Source: Anaerobiospirillum sp. NML120449
GTDB taxonomy: Bacteria > Pseudomonadota > Gammaproteobacteria > Enterobacterales > Succinivibrionaceae
Direction: 5' to 3'
Assembly (NCBI RefSeq): GCF_023051105.1
Contig: NZ_JALKIL010000024.1
Location: forward strand, 1-64,000
DNA length: 64,000 bases
Shown: one piece after another, positions 28,025-36,156 of the stretch
How the letters are laid out: every line of letters starts with the position of its first letter
Position numbering within the stretch: position 1 is the stretch's first letter
Made by a program: the position numbers and the translations under genes
Notes under the pieces: model-generated
The model's database searches: none
What the model was told of the DNA's origin: nothing
The model's input: the letters and a program-made list of their open reading frames with translations, nothing else

Positions 28025-30022
28025 ATGCCTGTTCCATTGATTCTTGGTGCCGCTGCGGCTATTGCAGGTGCAGCCGGTATTGGTATGGGTGTACGCGGCG
28101 CTGCGAAAATGAAAGAGGCCAAAGAAGACATTGAGTGGGCCCGTGAGAAGCACAAAGAGAACCTGGAGCGCCTTGAAAAGAGCAATAAAGAGACCTGCGC
28201 TGCCATGGACCGTCTGGGCAGCAATGAAATGGATATCCTTGCCTCATTCAAAGAGTTTGCTGATCTCTTTGCCACTATCAAAAAGCGCCCTGTCTTCAAG
28301 GATATTGAGGTAGGTGGAGTCAAAATTCCTGAGTTTAAGAGCTCCGAGATTAAGGATGTGTCGCTTAATGCTGCCGTGCTTTCAGGAGCCCTCAGTGGCG
28401 CTGCACTTGGAACTGCCGGTGCCTATGCCGCATCAGGAGCTACCACTGCAGCTGTAGCAGCTTTTGGCACTGCCTCAACAGGCACCCTGATCAGTGGCCT
28501 GAGCGGCGCTGCAGCTACCAATGCCACTCTGGCAGCTCTTGGTGGCGGCTCCCTTGCTGCTGGCGGCGGCGGTATGGCCCTGGGCTCCATGGTGCTTGGC
28601 GGTGCTACTCTGGGTGTGGGCCTGCTGGTAGGTGGTGCCATTTTCTCAATGGCCGGCAGTAAGATCAGCGATCAGGCTGATGAGGCAAAGCGCCAGATGT
28701 GGGATGCTGAGGAGAAAATTGAAAAAATCCGCAAGTATCTCAACAGGCTTGCCAGTACTGCTGACAAATACAACAGCTCGCTTTTGAGAGTGTATGAGGT
28801 CTACTGCAGACAGCTAAATGTATTTAGGGCTGTTATTGATGCTCATAGCGGCTGGTTCCGCAGACCTGACTGGGAAAAGTTCAGTGATGAGGAGAGGCTG
28901 ATCGTACAGAACACCGTGGGCCTGGTTCAGGTGCTTTACTCCATGTGCAAGGTTCAGCTGGTTCTCAAATCAGAGAAAAAAGACGATGAGTCAGAGCAGG
29001 AGGCTATCAACAGGATAAACACAGATGAAGTTAACAGCTCCATGTCAAAAGCCTCTTCCTTTGTGGCAAAGCTTGAGCAGCAAAGTCAGAGCACACAGGC
29101 AGCTGCAGCAATTACTGCCACAACTACGGCTGCATCTTTAAGAGGGGAGCTGGCACCAGGCTCCATGGCTAATAAGCGCTCTGGCAATGTGCAGCAGCCA
29201 GGAGAGGTTGTAAAGTCACTTATTGGCCTTGCAGTTATTATTGCTTTTTATTCCTTATTTGTCCTTTTCAACGGCAGCAGCTTTGTCCTCAAGACCAGCC
29301 AGTGGTACAACTGGGCCATGACTCCGGCCACCTCACTGGCCTCTGATGGTAATACAGTAAGACCGATGAAAGTGGTCAACTGCGATGATCCGTACACCTG
29401 GAGCCGTAAAACCGGTACCCGCCGCTTCTGCTCCATGGGCTCAAACAATGACATAACCTCTTTTGTCACTGGCGCGCACTGGAGCGGTATCAATTTTTAT
29501 GAAGGCCACAATAACTGGCTTTCAAGAATTGCTACCCTTGGCAACAGGAGCTCACTTGAGAACCTCAATCTTGCTTACCGTATGGCCAAATTCCAGAGAA
29601 ACTATTCTCTGTATCTGTTTGACAGCAGAGGCAAGGCTGAATTTATGGCCACAGCTACCGATGGTCCTACAGTGGTAATGTACTCTCTGAGCTGGATAAT
29701 CAACATTCCTCAGAAGATTGCCCGTCATCTGGCTACAATTATCTTTGACTTCGATACTCTGGCCAAAAATCTGGAGCTGGAGACCTCAAGCTCATTCATG
29801 ATTTTCATCATGGTTGTCATAGACTTTTTAGTCAGCCTCCTTGGATATTTCTGCGACTTCTGGCTGGCTTTGGGCAATATCTTTGTAGGCGGCATTCTGG
29901 GCTGTCTGTTCCATCCTGTTGACAGTATCTGCTCTCTTACCGGACTTGTGTATTTTGCAGTGCCGACAGTATGGTCAGCCTTTGTTGAGTTCATCTATGC
30001 TTTCTGGCATATCCTGTTCTGA
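28025..30022 (+). CDS. Glycine-zipper/coiled-coil family protein of 665 aa with C-terminal membrane helices
   Basis: The order of parts is: MPVPLILGAAAAIAGAAGIG hydrophobic N-terminus; charged coiled coil 27-65; conserved MDRLGSNEMDILASFKEFAD; a long Gly/Ala-rich region at about 115-215 (ALGGGSLAAGGGGMALGSMV, glycine-zipper-like); a second coiled coil; the family module WEKFSDEERLIVQNTVGLVQ; a Thr/Ala linker; a membrane helix (SLIGLAVIIAFYSLFVLF); about 150 residues with two Cys; and further membrane helices at the end (SSFMIFIMVVIDFLVSLLGY). The ATG at 28025 has GGAG 9 nt upstream in a leader nearly identical to that of the 350-aa gene; the frame open upstream was excluded. Its N-terminal 340 residues closely match the 350-aa neighbour, so it arose by duplication plus a C-terminal extension. 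Confidence 0.8.
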   Translation: MPVPLILGAAAAIAGAAGIGMGVRGAAKMKEAKEDIEWAREKHKENLERLEKSNKETCAAMDRLGSNEMDILASFKEFADLFATIKKRPVFKDIEVGGVKIPEFKSSEIKDVSLNAAVLSGALSGAALGTAGAYAASGATTAAVAAFGTASTGTLISGLSGAAATNATLAALGGGSLAAGGGGMALGSMVLGGATLGVGLLVGGAIFSMAGSKISDQADEAKRQMWDAEEKIEKIRKYLNRLASTADKYNSSLLRVYEVYCRQLNVFRAVIDAHSGWFRRPDWEKFSDEERLIVQNTVGLVQVLYSMCKVQLVLKSEKKDDESEQEAINRINTDEVNSSMSKASSFVAKLEQQSQSTQAAAAITATTTAASLRGELAPGSMANKRSGNVQQPGEVVKSLIGLAVIIAFYSLFVLFNGSSFVLKTSQWYNWAMTPATSLASDGNTVRPMKVVNCDDPYTWSRKTGTRRFCSMGSNNDITSFVTGAHWSGINFYEGHNNWLSRIATLGNRSSLENLNLAYRMAKFQRNYSLYLFDSRGKAEFMATATDGPTVVMYSLSWIINIPQKIARHLATIIFDFDTLAKNLELETSSSFMIFIMVVIDFLVSLLGYFCDFWLALGNIFVGGILGCLFHPVDSICSLTGLVYFAVPTVWSAFVEFIYAFWHILF

Positions 30023-30375
30023 CCCTGACAGGCCCCGGCGAAAGTCACTCCCGGCCTGCAGTCAACTCTGCAGGCCAAAGGCATCCGGGCCTGACTAAGG
30101 CAAGGCGTGGCCCTGGGGCCTGACTGAAGCCCACACGCAGATGTTAGCCTGACCAAGGCCAGGCGCGACTGTGGGCCTGACTGAGGCCCAGACGCAGCTG
30201 AAAGCCTGACTCAGTCAGTGCGCGACCGTGGGCCGACTGGCCCTTGCTCTGACAGGGCCAGGGACGAATGTCCCTGACTGTGGCCAGCCAGTACGCATAT
30301 GGAAATTGCCTGGCATTACGCTCAGCTCAGCTCAGCTCAGGTAAGCTTTGCGTGTTTTTTCATGGAGTTTTTCTT
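30023..30375. other. Repeat-rich spacer between the 665- and 350-aa genes
   Basis: It consists largely of imperfect copies of GCCTGACTGAGGCC-type palindromic segments at about 30080-30245 and a short CAGCT run (CTCAGCTCAGCTCAGCTCAG, 30321-30340). No gene was seen. The downstream leader ATGGAGTTTTTCTTATG repeats that of the 665-aa gene. Confidence 0.6.
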
Positions 30376-31428
30376 ATGCCCCTTCCATTGATTGTTGGTG
30401 CCATTGCTGCTGTTGCAGGTGCAGCGGGTGTTGGTATGGGTGTTCGCGGCGCAGTAAAAATGAAGGAGGCCAAAGAGGATATTGAGTGGGCAAAGCGCCG
30501 CCATGAACGCAATATGGGCAAGCTCCGGGACTGTAATGAGCAGGCCTGCTCCATGATGGACAAGCTGGGCAGCAATGAGCTTGAGACCCTGTCTTCATTC
30601 AGGGAATTTGCTGATCTCTTTGAGTGCATCAGGAACCGTCCTGAATTTAAAAATCTGGACATCATGGGCAATGTCATTCCTGACTTCAGGTTTGAGGAGC
30701 TAAAGGATGTGTCAGTGGGAGCCTCGGTTCTGGCAGCCGGTATTGGTGGTGCGGCACTGGGGACTGCAGGTGCCATGGCGGCCTCAGGCGCTACTACAGT
30801 TGCGGTTATGGCTGCAGGCACAGCCTCAACAGGTGCTGTCATCAGTGGACTTGGCGGTGCAGCTGCAACCAGTGCCGCTCTTGCTGCACCTGGTGGCGGC
30901 TCCCTGGCCGCAGGTGGCGTCGGCATGGCGCTTGGTTCCATGGTTCTGGGCGGCGCTACTCTGGGCGTGGGCCTGCTGGTGGGAGGTATGATTTTCTCCA
31001 TGGCCGGCAGCAGGATCAGCGACCAGGCTGAAGAGGCAAAGGAGCAGATGTATAAGGCAGAAAGCAAGATTGAAAAAATCTGCGACTACCTTACTGAGCT
31101 GCGCAACACGGCCCGTAACTACAATGACACTCTGACATCTGTACGCGGTGTCTACAACAGTCAGCTCAATATGATGCGCGATGTCGTGATGAGCAATACT
31201 GATGCTCATGGCAAGGCAGAGTGGAGTGATCTTGGCAGTGAGGGACAGCGCATTATCAGCAATACCGTTGCCCTGGTACAGGTTCTCTATGCCATGTGCA
31301 AGGTAAAGCTGGTGCTCAAGGATGAAAACAGCTCTCTTGCAGATCAGGTCAACACCATCAATTATGCAGAGGCGAACAAGGCAAGCGATCAGGCCAGATA
31401 TGCTGTCACCCGCATCGTTAATCAGTAA
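30376..31428 (+). CDS. Glycine-zipper/coiled-coil family protein of 350 aa
   Basis: This is the shorter paralog of the 665-aa protein, similar over its whole length: MPLPLIVGAIAAVAGAAGVG, coiled coil, MMDKLGSNELETLSSFREFA, Gly/Ala-rich zipper (GGGSLAAGGVGMALGSMVL), second coiled coil (EEAKEQMYKAESKIEKICDY), family module WSDLGSEGQRIISNTVALVQ and an Asn-containing end (INYAEANKA). It lacks the C-terminal membrane helices and extracytoplasmic part of its neighbour. The ATG at 30376 has GGAG in the shared leader; 36 upstream in-frame codons were excluded. It closes the second HNH module. A helical, membrane-inserting or oligomerising role is inferred from composition only. Confidence 0.8.
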   Translation: MPLPLIVGAIAAVAGAAGVGMGVRGAVKMKEAKEDIEWAKRRHERNMGKLRDCNEQACSMMDKLGSNELETLSSFREFADLFECIRNRPEFKNLDIMGNVIPDFRFEELKDVSVGASVLAAGIGGAALGTAGAMAASGATTVAVMAAGTASTGAVISGLGGAAATSAALAAPGGGSLAAGGVGMALGSMVLGGATLGVGLLVGGMIFSMAGSRISDQAEEAKEQMYKAESKIEKICDYLTELRNTARNYNDTLTSVRGVYNSQLNMMRDVVMSNTDAHGKAEWSDLGSEGQRIISNTVALVQVLYAMCKVKLVLKDENSSLADQVNTINYAEANKASDQARYAVTRIVNQ

Positions 31429-31555
31429 TGGTGCCTTAACACGACCTGCAACAGGAGCTGTAACAGGAGCTGTAACAGGACCTGCAACAGAGCCTGTCTG
31501 AACGCAGCAATCTTACACAGTACATCAGATGCTATCTGGCACTGAAGAGCAAAAT

Positions 31556-31599
31556 AAAGGCGCAGCCTCCTGATTTTTCAGGATTGCTGCGCCTTTTGC
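31556..31599. terminator. Bidirectional terminator between the zipper gene and ybeY
   Basis: AAAGGCGCAGC pairs with GCTGCGCCTTTT around an inner TCCTGA/TCAGGA stem, with an A-rich left side and a T-rich right side. It separates the convergent 350-aa gene and ybeY. Confidence 0.85.
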
Positions 31600-31712
31600 T
31601 TTTGAATGTACAGGTAAGGGCCCGGGTCAGAGCCATGTCCATGGCCGGCCATGCCGTGGCTAAGGCTGCAGCATGGCAGGGCGGCGCCGGGTCAGGGACC
31701 GGTCAGGTCCGG

Positions 31713-32315
31713 TCAGGACATGCGCTCATGAGCTTCCAGATATGGATTGGCATAGCCAAGGCCTGCCAGGATTTTGATCTCCAGGCTCTCCATTTCCTCG
31801 GCCTCATCATCTTCAATGTGGTCAAATCCAAGAAGATGCAGGCAGCCGTGGATGATGAGATGAGCGGCATGCTCATCAAGGCTTTTTTCCTGCTCGGCAG
31901 CTTCCTTTTTGAGTACTTCCATGGAAATGACCAGGTCTCCAAGGTAGGTGCCCTCAGTCTCGTCTTCATACTCATCACAGCAGGTGGCTGCAGCATCTGC
32001 CTTAGCTGAATCCTCGTCATCACCAGCCTCTGCTCCGGCTTCAAGCTGGGCACGCAGCTGAGGGTCAAGGGAGCTGAGCTCATCTGGTTCATCGTAAGGG
32101 AAAGAGAGGATATTGGTAGGCCTGTCTACATTGCGGTAGGTGGCATTGAGCTCATGGATTTCCTCATTGGTGACAAAGCGGGCGCTCAGTGAGCAGTCCT
32201 CCTGGTAACCGGCACCTTCAAAGGCGGCTCGAGCCCAGACAAGCAGCTTGTCCAGAGAGGGAATATCCGCCGTATCTTCAACGGCTGTCTGTAAATCAAT
32301 AAAGATCTTCTGCAT
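31713..32315 (-). CDS. ybeY: Endoribonuclease YbeY
   Basis: YbeY is a zinc metalloprotein needed for 16S rRNA 3'-end maturation and ribosome quality control. The 200-aa product has RPTNILSFPY, LGDLVISMEV and the zinc signature HLIIHGCLHLLGFDH (His-x3-His-x5-His). An acidic insert of about 40 residues (AEAGDDEDSAKADAAATCCDEYEDETEG) separates LSFPY from LGD, making it longer than the 155 aa of E. coli YbeY. The ATG at 32315 (MQKIFIDLQTA) was preferred over one at 32336 because family members begin there. Unlike in E. coli, a terminator and a repeat array lie between phoH and this gene, so it probably has its own promoter. Confidence 0.93.
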   Translation of the reverse strand: MQKIFIDLQTAVEDTADIPSLDKLLVWARAAFEGAGYQEDCSLSARFVTNEEIHELNATYRNVDRPTNILSFPYDEPDELSSLDPQLRAQLEAGAEAGDDEDSAKADAAATCCDEYEDETEGTYLGDLVISMEVLKKEAAEQEKSLDEHAAHLIIHGCLHLLGFDHIEDDEAEEMESLEIKILAGLGYANPYLEAHERMS

Positions 32316-32348
32316 GGTTCGTCCCGGACGGAGCATTGGTTCCGTTCT

Positions 32349-32376
32349 GAAAAAGAGGCTGCCCTCGGGCAGCCTC
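32349..32376. terminator. Intrinsic terminator between phoH and ybeY
   Basis: GAGGCTGCCC pairs perfectly with GGGCAGCCTC over a 2-nt loop. On the minus strand it is followed by TTTTT, on the plus strand by CTTTT. It would stop phoH transcripts before ybeY. Confidence 0.85.
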
Positions 32377-32435
32377 CTTTTGTCTAGGGCCCGCAGGTGC
32401 GGGCGCTGTTATGGTATCGCTGCGCAGCCTTATTG

Positions 32436-32654
32436 GCTGTCAGGAGCTCAGCTGTTTGCTCGCGCATCTGCCCGGGCAGCATCGTCAGCCTGGGCGGTGG
32501 TCTTGTCAGCTGCCAGGAGCGCAGCTGTTCCTGCTCTCATCTGCCTGTGCAGCATCGTCAGCCTGGGCGGTGGCCTTGTCGGCTGCCAGGAGCTCAGCTG
32601 TTCCTGCTCTCATCAGCCTGGGCAGCATCGTCAGCCTGGGCGGTGGTCTTATCA
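32436..32654. repeat. Three tandem copies of a 73-bp unit spanning the 3' end of phoH
   Basis: Copies begin at 32436, 32509 and 32582 (GCTGYCAGGAGC). On the minus strand the unit encodes the acidic/Ala-rich end of PhoH ([14 protein letters not shown]). Because 73 is not a multiple of 3, each further copy shifts the frame; the stop codon at 32594-32596 falls inside the first-read copy, leaving two copies untranslated. Confidence 0.9.
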
Positions 32655-34240
32655 GCCCCATCGGCGCGGCTCTGTGCGGCAGATTGATCTGATCCCATCA
32701 GATCATCCATCAGGGCATCAAAGTCATCGGCTGTGGTAAAAGCCTGCTCCACCTTGAGCTGCTGATCCTTAAGGCGCTCTACATCCTCATCAAGGGAGCG
32801 GCGGTACTGATCAGAGCTGTCTGAGTCTGAACGTGAGTAGTGGGATGATGGAAAGAGTTCTACTGCGCCATGATCTGCCTGCGAGTCATTGTGCTCCCTT
32901 GAGCTACGACTGTCCTGTGTAGCTGCTGGAATCATTTCGGCCACTTCTCTGCTGCCTGCAGCCTGGCTGTCCTGATTCTCTTCGTCAGACTCTTCGTGAT
33001 CCTGACGTGGTTCAGAGCCACGGTCAAATCTGCCATAGCGGCGAGGGCCATAGCTGCGGTCATCACGCCAGCGGTCGCGGCCACGGCGCTCAGATCCGTT
33101 GCGTTCCTCTTCTTCCTTTTCCTTTTTGTCCCAGGCATCGTAGGCATTAACAATGGCAGCTACTACAGGGTGACGTACCACGTCCTCAGAGAGGAAGTAG
33201 GTAAATGAAATAGCCTCAACACGCTCAAGTACTTCCATGGCATGACGCAGACCGGAGCGAACGTTGCGTGGCAGATCCACCTGAGAAGGATCGCCTGTAA
33301 TAACGGCCTTGGAGTTAAAGCCGATACGGGTCAGGAACATCTTCATCTGCTCGATGGTGGTGTTCTGAGCCTCGTCAAGAATGATGAAGCTGTCATTGAG
33401 GGTACGGCCACGCATATAGGCCAGAGGGGCAATTTCAATGACCTGACGCTCAATGAGCTTTTCCACCTTTTCAAAACCGAGCATTTCAAAAAGGGCATCG
33501 TACAGAGGGCGCAGATAAGGATCTACTTTCTGAGTAAGATCGCCTGGCAGGAAGCCCAGTTTTTCACCGGCCTCAACGGCAGGACGGGTCAGAATAATGC
33601 GGCGCACCTCATTGCGGGTCAGGGCATCAACAGCCGCAGCCACAGCAAGGAAGGTCTTACCGGTACCAGCCGGGCCAATACCAAAGGACACATCGTGGCT
33701 GATGATCTGGCTTATATAGCCGGCCTGATTTGGAGTACGGGCCTTGATAACACCACGCTGAGTTTTGAGGGTTGAAGCCTTGTGATAAAGCTCACCGACG
33801 CTGCCACGATCGCCCTCGCCCTCACGTACCTGCTTTTTGAGGGTGGCACGGGCGTTTTCAGCCTGCTCAAGACGGCTTTGCTCATCGATATAGTCAAGAG
33901 GATCCGGGCTGTCAGCCTTGTCGGCCTCAAGATGGGTATTTTCGATAATAGCCAGATTGACCTTGTCCGGGGTAATGTACTGAGCCTTCTTCTGTTTGCC
34001 TACAGGTGCAGTCTCCAGATAAAGCTGTTTAATAATGCGCTCGGCAGCAATGGCTTTCCTGCCCTTGCCCTTGATGGCAAAGGAAGCTCCGCTGTGCAGG
34101 ATTTCCACACCCAGACGATCGGAAATCTGCCTGATGTTCTCATCCTCAGGCCCAACAAGATTGCCAAGACGGCTGCGGTCAGCCGGCTCCAGGATGAAGC
34201 GACGCATATCAACGTCTTTATCAGAATGCTCTCTGGTCAT
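32594..34240 (-). CDS. ybeZ: PhoH-family ATPase YbeZ with long C-terminal extension
   Basis: The first 360 residues match E. coli YbeZ closely: ITLEPAD-like N-terminus, TKRGVIK-like stretch, Walker A ([19 protein letters not shown]), [19 protein letters not shown], Walker B (FIILDEAQN) and [10 protein letters not shown]. PhoH proteins are ATPases that work with YbeY in RNA and ribosome metabolism. The 548-aa product is about 200 residues longer than YbeZ. The extension is Arg/Glu/Asp/Ser-rich ([19 protein letters not shown]), then Asp/Ser-rich, ending in the repeat-encoded ADDAAQADE tail. The start has GGAGAG 4 nt upstream. It lies between miaB and ybeY as in E. coli, but with a 527-bp gap to miaB. 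Confidence 0.95.
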   Translation of the reverse strand: MTREHSDKDVDMRRFILEPADRSRLGNLVGPEDENIRQISDRLGVEILHSGASFAIKGKGRKAIAAERIIKQLYLETAPVGKQKKAQYITPDKVNLAIIENTHLEADKADSPDPLDYIDEQSRLEQAENARATLKKQVREGEGDRGSVGELYHKASTLKTQRGVIKARTPNQAGYISQIISHDVSFGIGPAGTGKTFLAVAAAVDALTRNEVRRIILTRPAVEAGEKLGFLPGDLTQKVDPYLRPLYDALFEMLGFEKVEKLIERQVIEIAPLAYMRGRTLNDSFIILDEAQNTTIEQMKMFLTRIGFNSKAVITGDPSQVDLPRNVRSGLRHAMEVLERVEAISFTYFLSEDVVRHPVVAAIVNAYDAWDKKEKEEEERNGSERRGRDRWRDDRSYGPRRYGRFDRGSEPRQDHEESDEENQDSQAAGSREVAEMIPAATQDSRSSREHNDSQADHGAVELFPSSHYSRSDSDSSDQYRRSLDEDVERLKDQQLKVEQAFTTADDFDALMDDLMGSDQSAAQSRADGADKTTAQADDAAQADESRNS

Positions 34241-34767
34241 TTACTCTCCAAAGTACAGGCCTTTGATGGCCTTATATACCCATGCTCAAACGGTAATCAG
34301 ACAGAAAGGCCTCCAGGCCTGACGGTCTGGACTTTAGCCTGACAGACAGGGCAAGGTGTGGCATGCTGCAACAGCCTTATGCAGACTGTCATGATGCAGG
34401 CCGTAGGGCTGCAGGCAGCGCTGCAGCATTTGCTCTGCACAACAGGAGCATGGAGAAAAAAATCTGTCGGTAATGATAGATGAAAAATATTAAGTGCGCA
34501 TCATTTGCAGGCCCCTGAGTATTAAAAAGACTCTGCAGCCCGGTCCCGTGGCGCGCATCGCCACTGCCACAGTCAGGGGCGCGCCGCCATGCTGCGTCAG
34601 GGGCGCGCCTGCACGTGCACAGCATGGAGCCTGGCGCAGCCGGGACTGTTCAGGGGCCATAATGAACCGGGGCCGGCAGGCTGTATGTCAGCCTCCGGCC
34701 CCGGTGCAGTGCTGCTGGTCAGTCTGCGGCCCTTAAAGCGCGCTTGTTAAGACGACCTGCAGTGTGC
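34241..34767. other. 527-bp spacer between miaB and phoH
   Basis: It holds a duplicated GTCAGGGGCGCGCC motif at about 34573-34608 and the GC-rich hairpin listed separately. No gene was seen. In E. coli these genes are nearly contiguous, so this gap is unusual. Confidence 0.4.
34667..34704 (-). terminator. Very stable GC-rich hairpin downstream of miaB
   Basis: CCGGGGCCGG-AGGCTG pairs with CAGCCT-CCGGCCCCGG. It lies about 64 bp past the miaB stop on the minus strand. It lacks a clean T-run, so terminator function is only likely. Confidence 0.5.
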
Positions 34768-36156
34768 TTAATTGCTTAAGTTAAGAGCGCTGTTGATAAG
34801 CTGGCCCTTCATGGTGTGGCTCATAACCTTGATGATGTCCACATCAACCATCTGACCTACAAGATCGCGGCTGCCCTCGAATACCACAATGCGGTTGTTG
34901 GAGGTACGGGCCTTGAGCTCCTGATCGCTCTTGCGGGAAATACCCTCTACCAGTACACGCTGACGGGTGCCCATAAGGCTCTGAGAGTACATGGTAGCGT
35001 AGTCCTCAAGCTTTGCCTGCAGAGCATAAAGGTTCTGGCGCTTGTGCTCCAGAGGGACATTGTCCTCAAGATCGGCTGCAGGAGTGCCTGGGCGCACCGA
35101 GTAAATAAAGCTGAAGCTGGCGTCGAATTTAACATCATCTACCAGTTTCATGGTCTGGGCAAAGTCCTCATCAGTCTCGCCTGGGAAGCCCACAATAATG
35201 TCAGTGGAGATGAAGATATTTGGACGGGCCTTACGCAGTTTGGCTACCAGCTCACGGTAGGAGTCAGCAGTATAGTCACGGCGCATCAGCTGCAGAATAC
35301 GGTCAGATCCTGACTGAACAGGAATATGGATGGAATCGGCAATCACAGGCAGATCAGCAATGGCCTGAATGATATCGTCGGTAAACTCCATAGGGTTAGA
35401 GGTGGTAAAGCGCAGACGCTCCACACCATCAATGGCAGCAATTTCGTAAAGCAGGGTGGACAGGCGCACTATGGAGCCGTCAGGACCCATGCCACGGTAG
35501 GAGTTTACATTCTGACCAAGCAGATGGATTTCCTTGACGCCATTGGCCACATGGGTGATAACCTCGTCAATCACATCCTGCACAGGACGGGAATCCTCAC
35601 CACCACGGGTGTGAGGCACAATGCAGTAGGTGCAGTTGTTGGAGCAGCCTTCCATAATGGTTACGAAAGCGCTTGGACCACGCTGACCCTGCTCAGGCAG
35701 AGAGTCAAACTTTTCCAGAGCTTCGGCTGTTACGTCAACTACAGGCTCACGGGTAGCACGGAACTGAGCCACCATGGCTGGCAGACGGTGAGCGGTACGA
35801 GGGCCAAAGACAATGGCAATATCAGGGTCAATTTCAATAATCTGATGGGCAAGCTCAGAGCCTACGCAGCCACCAAAGGCAATAACTGTGTCATCGCTGA
35901 TAATGCCCTTGTGTCTCCATGAGCCAATCTGATTGAAGACCTTGTCCTCAGCCTTGGCGCGTACGGCACAGGTGACCAGAATGATGACATCAGCGCCATT
36001 TGGCTCCTTGAGCTCAACATAGCCTGAAGCAGTCATAAGATCGCGGATACGGTCAGCATCATAGACATTCATCTGACAGCCCCAGACAGCCACATGGAAA
36101 GTGCCCATCTGCAGCTTGACATTGCTGTTGAGTCTAATACCGGTAATCTCAGTCAT
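34768..36156 (-). CDS. miaB: tRNA-2-methylthio-N6-dimethylallyladenosine synthase MiaB
   Basis: MiaB is a radical-SAM methylthiotransferase that modifies A37 of tRNAs reading UNN codons, using two 4Fe-4S clusters. The 462-aa product has the N-terminal cluster cysteines (GCQMN, VTCAVR in place of the usual NTCSIR, GGCV), the radical SAM motif CSNNCTYCIVPHTRG, LLGQNVNSYRG, IHIPVQSGSDRIL, DIIVGFPGET and a C-terminal TRAM domain (GTRQRVLVEGISRKS). Length and order fit the family. The ATG follows a good AGGTGAG site. It heads the ancestral miaB-ybeZ-ybeY-corC-lnt series, which here remains on one strand but is spread over 33 kb. Confidence 0.97.
   Translation of the reverse strand: MTEITGIRLNSNVKLQMGTFHVAVWGCQMNVYDADRIRDLMTASGYVELKEPNGADVIILVTCAVRAKAEDKVFNQIGSWRHKGIISDDTVIAFGGCVGSELAHQIIEIDPDIAIVFGPRTAHRLPAMVAQFRATREPVVDVTAEALEKFDSLPEQGQRGPSAFVTIMEGCSNNCTYCIVPHTRGGEDSRPVQDVIDEVITHVANGVKEIHLLGQNVNSYRGMGPDGSIVRLSTLLYEIAAIDGVERLRFTTSNPMEFTDDIIQAIADLPVIADSIHIPVQSGSDRILQLMRRDYTADSYRELVAKLRKARPNIFISTDIIVGFPGETDEDFAQTMKLVDDVKFDASFSFIYSVRPGTPAADLEDNVPLEHKRQNLYALQAKLEDYATMYSQSLMGTRQRVLVEGISRKSDQELKARTSNNRIVVFEGSRDLVGQMVDVDIIKVMSHTMKGQLINSALNLSN

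Noticed and set aside
5000..31500. Insertion sequences, integrases or attachment sites bordering the accessory blocks
   Set aside because: No transposase, recombinase, terminal inverted repeats or tRNA-edge duplication could be found around the insertions between lnt, corC and ybeY.
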